From NCBI GenBank assembly GCA_003133815.1, contig PKZR01000029.1:1-5489 (forward strand): a DNA stretch of 5,489 nucleotides, read 5' to 3'. Made by a program: the position numbers and the translations under genes. This DNA comes from Limisphaerales bacterium. Lineage in GTDB: Bacteria > Verrucomicrobiota > Verrucomicrobiia > Limisphaerales > UBA11358. Every line of letters begins with the position of its first letter. Position 1 is the first letter of the stretch. The notes under the pieces were generated by a model that saw nothing but the letters and a program-made list of their open reading frames with translations, did no database searches and was not told the DNA's origin. Below are positions 5,375 through 5,489 of the stretch, in pieces.

Positions 5375-5489
5375 TTATTTCGGTTTGCGCCCGGAGTGAC
5401 CGCGTTTGTTTTCCAGCAATCCAGCAATGCCACGCTTTAAAAAGCTGGCTGCCCAGCGCCGCAAAGAATTTGGATTTGTGTGGCAGGCA
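5375..5489 (-). CDS. C-terminal end of a helix-turn-helix-like protein (partial)
   Basis: The reading frame enters from the right edge and gives 37 residues ending in GHSGRKPK before a TAA stop, 3 nt upstream of the tape-measure-like start. The visible part holds NSLRRWAASFLKRGIAGLL followed by a basic Gly/Arg/Lys tail. The spacing of Trp, Phe, the Gly-Ile-x-Gly-Leu turn and the final GRKP resembles the helix-turn-helix segment of IS630-type and Mu-type transposases and related regulators; this is recalled family resemblance, not a search result. The 3-nt spacing suggests translational coupling with the next gene. A gene in this position in tailed phages is often a tail-assembly chaperone, so a tail protein that only looks HTH-like is a real alternative. 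A second minus frame and a plus frame are also open over this short stretch, so the call is tentative. Confidence 0.45.
   Translation of the reverse strand, partial: ACHTNPNSLRRWAASFLKRGIAGLLENKRGHSGRKPK

Noticed and set aside
5427..5489. Possible divergent plus-strand gene starting MPRFKKLAAQRRKEFGF and running off the right edge
   Set aside because: It reads plausibly as a protein start, but it has no ribosome binding site and only 21 residues are visible, and the minus-strand frame ending 3 nt before the tape-measure start fits the operon better. It is not excluded.
1..5489. Window as a complete circular element with its ends joined
   Set aside because: Joining position 1 to 5489 would put the left-edge gene in a frame that stops after about 17 codons without resembling a continuation, and portal, terminase and tail genes are missing, so the window is a fragment.

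Overview
The window is a piece of a tailed-phage or prophage genome (Caudoviricetes). Every supportable gene lies on the minus strand, so transcription runs from the right edge (5489) to the left edge (1). The anchor is an HK97-fold major capsid protein at 1491-2927, whose sequence fits the family along almost its whole length. A long, helix-rich protein with the character of a tail tape-measure protein lies upstream of it. No host housekeeping gene, tRNA, rRNA, CRISPR array or IS end is visible. GC content is moderate, and none of the start codons has a convincing Shine-Dalgarno sequence; several leaders are A/T-rich instead. That pattern fits Bacteroidota, Verrucomicrobiota or similar hosts. 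The low-complexity, Ser/Thr/Gly/Ala-rich exported protein reminds me of Verrucomicrobiota, but the host assignment is only a weak inference.

Layout in transcription order: (1) the C-terminal end of a protein with a helix-turn-helix-like, basic tail (5375-5489, cut by the window); (2) after 3 nt, the tape-measure-like protein (3626-5371); (3) after 2 nt, a 146-aa unknown protein (3183-3623); (4) overlapping it by 4 nt (ATGA), a 73-aa basic unknown protein (2965-3186); (5) after 37 nt, the major capsid protein (1491-2927); (6) a 93-nt gap holding a strong GC-rich hairpin followed by T's, a probable intrinsic terminator or attenuator; (7) a 200-aa protein with a clear Sec signal peptide (795-1397); (8) after 23 nt, a 196-aa protein with two CxxC pairs, possibly zinc-binding (181-771); (9) after 8 nt, the first 57 residues of a protein that looks like a winged-helix DNA-binding domain, perhaps a Mu-type transposase N-terminus or a regulator (1-172).

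Genes 1-5 are packed tightly enough to be one morphogenetic operon; genes 7-9 form a second block after the hairpin. Two things stand out. The tape measure lies upstream of the capsid, the reverse of the usual head-then-tail order, with no portal, terminase, protease or connector between them. The capsid protein also begins with a long hydrophobic, signal- or anchor-like segment ahead of its scaffold-like region, and the next gene encodes an exported protein. Together these hint at a membrane-linked step in particle assembly, but this is inference and the start codon of the capsid gene is the critical uncertainty.
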